DNA from: CFX5 sp964568485 | Lineage (GTDB): Bacteria > Chloroflexota > Anaerolineae > Caldilineales > Caldilineaceae | DNA length: 13,952 bases | Assembly: GCA_964568485.1 (NCBI GenBank) | Contig: CAZMRA010000126.1 | Coordinates: 1 to 13,952, forward strand | Direction: 5' to 3' | Shown here: positions 13,277-13,952 of the stretch, in pieces | Layout of the letters: each line of letters starts with the position of its first letter | Numbering within the stretch: the stretch's first letter is position 1 | Position numbers and translations under genes: made by a program | The notes under the pieces: generated by a model | What the model saw: the letters and a program-made list of their open reading frames with translations, nothing else | Told to the model about the DNA's origin: nothing | Databases searched by the model: none

Positions 13277-13501
13277 ATGGGGAAGTTCACCAATTTTCTC
13301 ATCGGCGCGGCATTAGGCGCCGCTGTCGGTGTTGTGATCAATTATGTCTTTGGGCCCGGGCAAGATAGCGACTTTGTCCAGGGGTATCGTTCTCGGCTAG
13401 ACAAAGCTTTGGCAGACGGTGAGCAGGCAGCTGCAGAACACGAGGCTGAGTTGCGTCGCCAGTTTGAACTTGCCAAACGGCAATCTCCTCCAAGCTCGTA
13501 A
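13277..13501 (+). CDS. YtxH-like small membrane-anchored protein
   Basis: This 74-residue protein has one N-terminal membrane helix rich in Gly and Ala (FLIGAALGAAVGVVINYVF, 7-25). A charged amphipathic helix follows (about 35-68, rich in Glu, Ala, Arg and Lys) that is predicted to lie in the cytoplasm as a coiled coil. This layout is that of YtxH-domain proteins, which are often stress-linked and of unknown mechanism. GAGG (13268-13271) lies 5 nt before the ATG. It has its own promoter just after the PspC terminator. Its stop is separated by one base from the stop of the convergent fpg gene, and no terminator is seen there. Confidence 0.8.
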   Translation: MGKFTNFLIGAALGAAVGVVINYVFGPGQDSDFVQGYRSRLDKALADGEQAAAEHEAELRRQFELAKRQSPPSS

Positions 13502-13502
13502 A

Positions 13503-13952
13503 TCAGCTGTGTCCTGCTGCAATCACTCCTGGTTGACAGTGGGGACAGAAATGCGAACTGCGCTGCGCAATCACCAACCGCTGGATCGGCGTGCCACAAA
13601 CGCGGCAAGGTTGACCCTCTCGATTATATACCGCGTGGTCATTTTGAAAATTGCCGGTCGTCCCATTCGGTCGTAGATAATTTTGGAGACTGCTGGCGCC
13701 AAGGCTGCTACCACAGGCTGCGATCGCCGCAAGCAACACCTGCCGGATGGCCTCATATAGCTGCTCAATCTCCTCGAATGTCAATGATCGCCCCGCACGC
13801 AAAGGATGAATCTTCGCCCGAAAGAGCGCCTCATCGGCGTAGATATTGCCCACACCAGCCAATAGCCGTTGATCGAGCAAGAGCGCTTTGATCGGCGCGG
13901 CGCGCCCTTGAAGGCCAGCCGCCAGGTGTGAAGCTTGAAAGTCTGCGGCAAG
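13503..13952 (-). CDS. mutM: Formamidopyrimidine-DNA glycosylase, C-terminal part (truncated by window edge)
   Basis: The last 149 residues of Fpg/MutM are visible; the frame is open to the right edge, so the N-terminal catalytic Pro-Glu is outside. Fpg removes 8-oxoguanine and ring-opened purines and cleaves the abasic site. The helix-two-turn-helix segment IKALLLDQRLLAGVGNIYADEALF is clear. GSSLGAS and NYLRPNGTTGNFQNDHAVYNREG follow. The C-terminal zinc finger is C-x2-C-x16-C-x2-C (PCRVCG, then FCPHCQ), with the DNA-contacting Arg in AQRSS. Length and motifs of the visible part are normal for the family. It converges on the YtxH-like gene. Confidence 0.95.
   Translation of the reverse strand, partial: LAADFQASHLAAGLQGRAAPIKALLLDQRLLAGVGNIYADEALFRAKIHPLRAGRSLTFEEIEQLYEAIRQVLLAAIAACGSSLGASSLQNYLRPNGTTGNFQNDHAVYNREGQPCRVCGTPIQRLVIAQRSSHFCPHCQPGVIAAGHS

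Noticed and set aside
1..13952. Mobile element, phage, toxin-antitoxin, CRISPR or defence system
   Set aside because: No transposase, integrase, direct-repeat array, tRNA attachment site or abrupt composition change was seen. Every sizeable frame is explained by a chromosomal-type gene.

Overview
The window is a stretch of ordinary bacterial chromosome: 13 genes in short operons on both strands, roughly 55% GC by eye. It has no insertion sequence, CRISPR array, tRNA, rRNA or phage gene. The gene set points to a Gram-variable filamentous or soil-type bacterium, most likely a member of the Chloroflexota. The signs are a long archaeal/fungal-type aspartate-semialdehyde dehydrogenase, UvsE, a tandem-PspC protein, and FtsH and HAD proteins of that flavour. 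This placement rests on overall protein style, not on a diagnostic marker, and is tentative.

Layout. 1-542 (+) is the 3' end of asd, followed by two perfect inverted repeats. 675-858 holds a consensus-like promoter and a structured 5' leader in front of a HAD-superfamily gene (859-2073, +), which ends in a clear intrinsic terminator. 2269-4182 (+) is an FtsH-family AAA+ protein with an intact ATPase but no HEXXH zinc site. A hairpin separates it from the convergent minus-strand pair alaX-like tRNA-editing gene (6421-5198) and psuG (5133-4255). 6639-7433 (+) is a short-chain dehydrogenase with its own promoter. It converges, across a 16-bp perfect inverted repeat, on a minus-strand stress pair: a PfpI/DJ-1 protein (8571-7996) and a small acidic stress-protein-like gene (7908-7528). 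8572-8904 is a divergent regulatory region leading to a 2-hydroxyacid dehydrogenase (8905-9849, +). That gene abuts the end of a minus-strand operon of a small membrane protein, a DUF2071 protein and UV-damage endonuclease UvsE (12059-9861). 12255-13121 (+) is a tandem PspC envelope protein, followed by a terminator and a YtxH-like small membrane protein (13277-13501, +). The latter converges on the 3' end of fpg/mutM (13503-13952, -), which is cut by the window edge.

Functionally, most genes fall into housekeeping metabolism (asd, the dehydrogenases), RNA and nucleoside quality control (AlaX editing, PsuG), DNA repair (UvsE, Fpg), and protein or envelope stress (FtsH-like, PfpI, PspC, YtxH).

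The most unusual item is the FtsH homologue. Its two zinc-binding histidines are Tyr454 and Arg458, while the AAA+ motifs and the third zinc ligand look intact. This predicts an ATP-driven membrane unfoldase or chaperone without proteolysis, comparable to plant FtsHi proteins. Second is the HAD protein, whose motifs appear in a permuted order behind a leader RNA that can fold as a three-way junction. I did not find a recognisable new defence, mobile or biosynthetic system.
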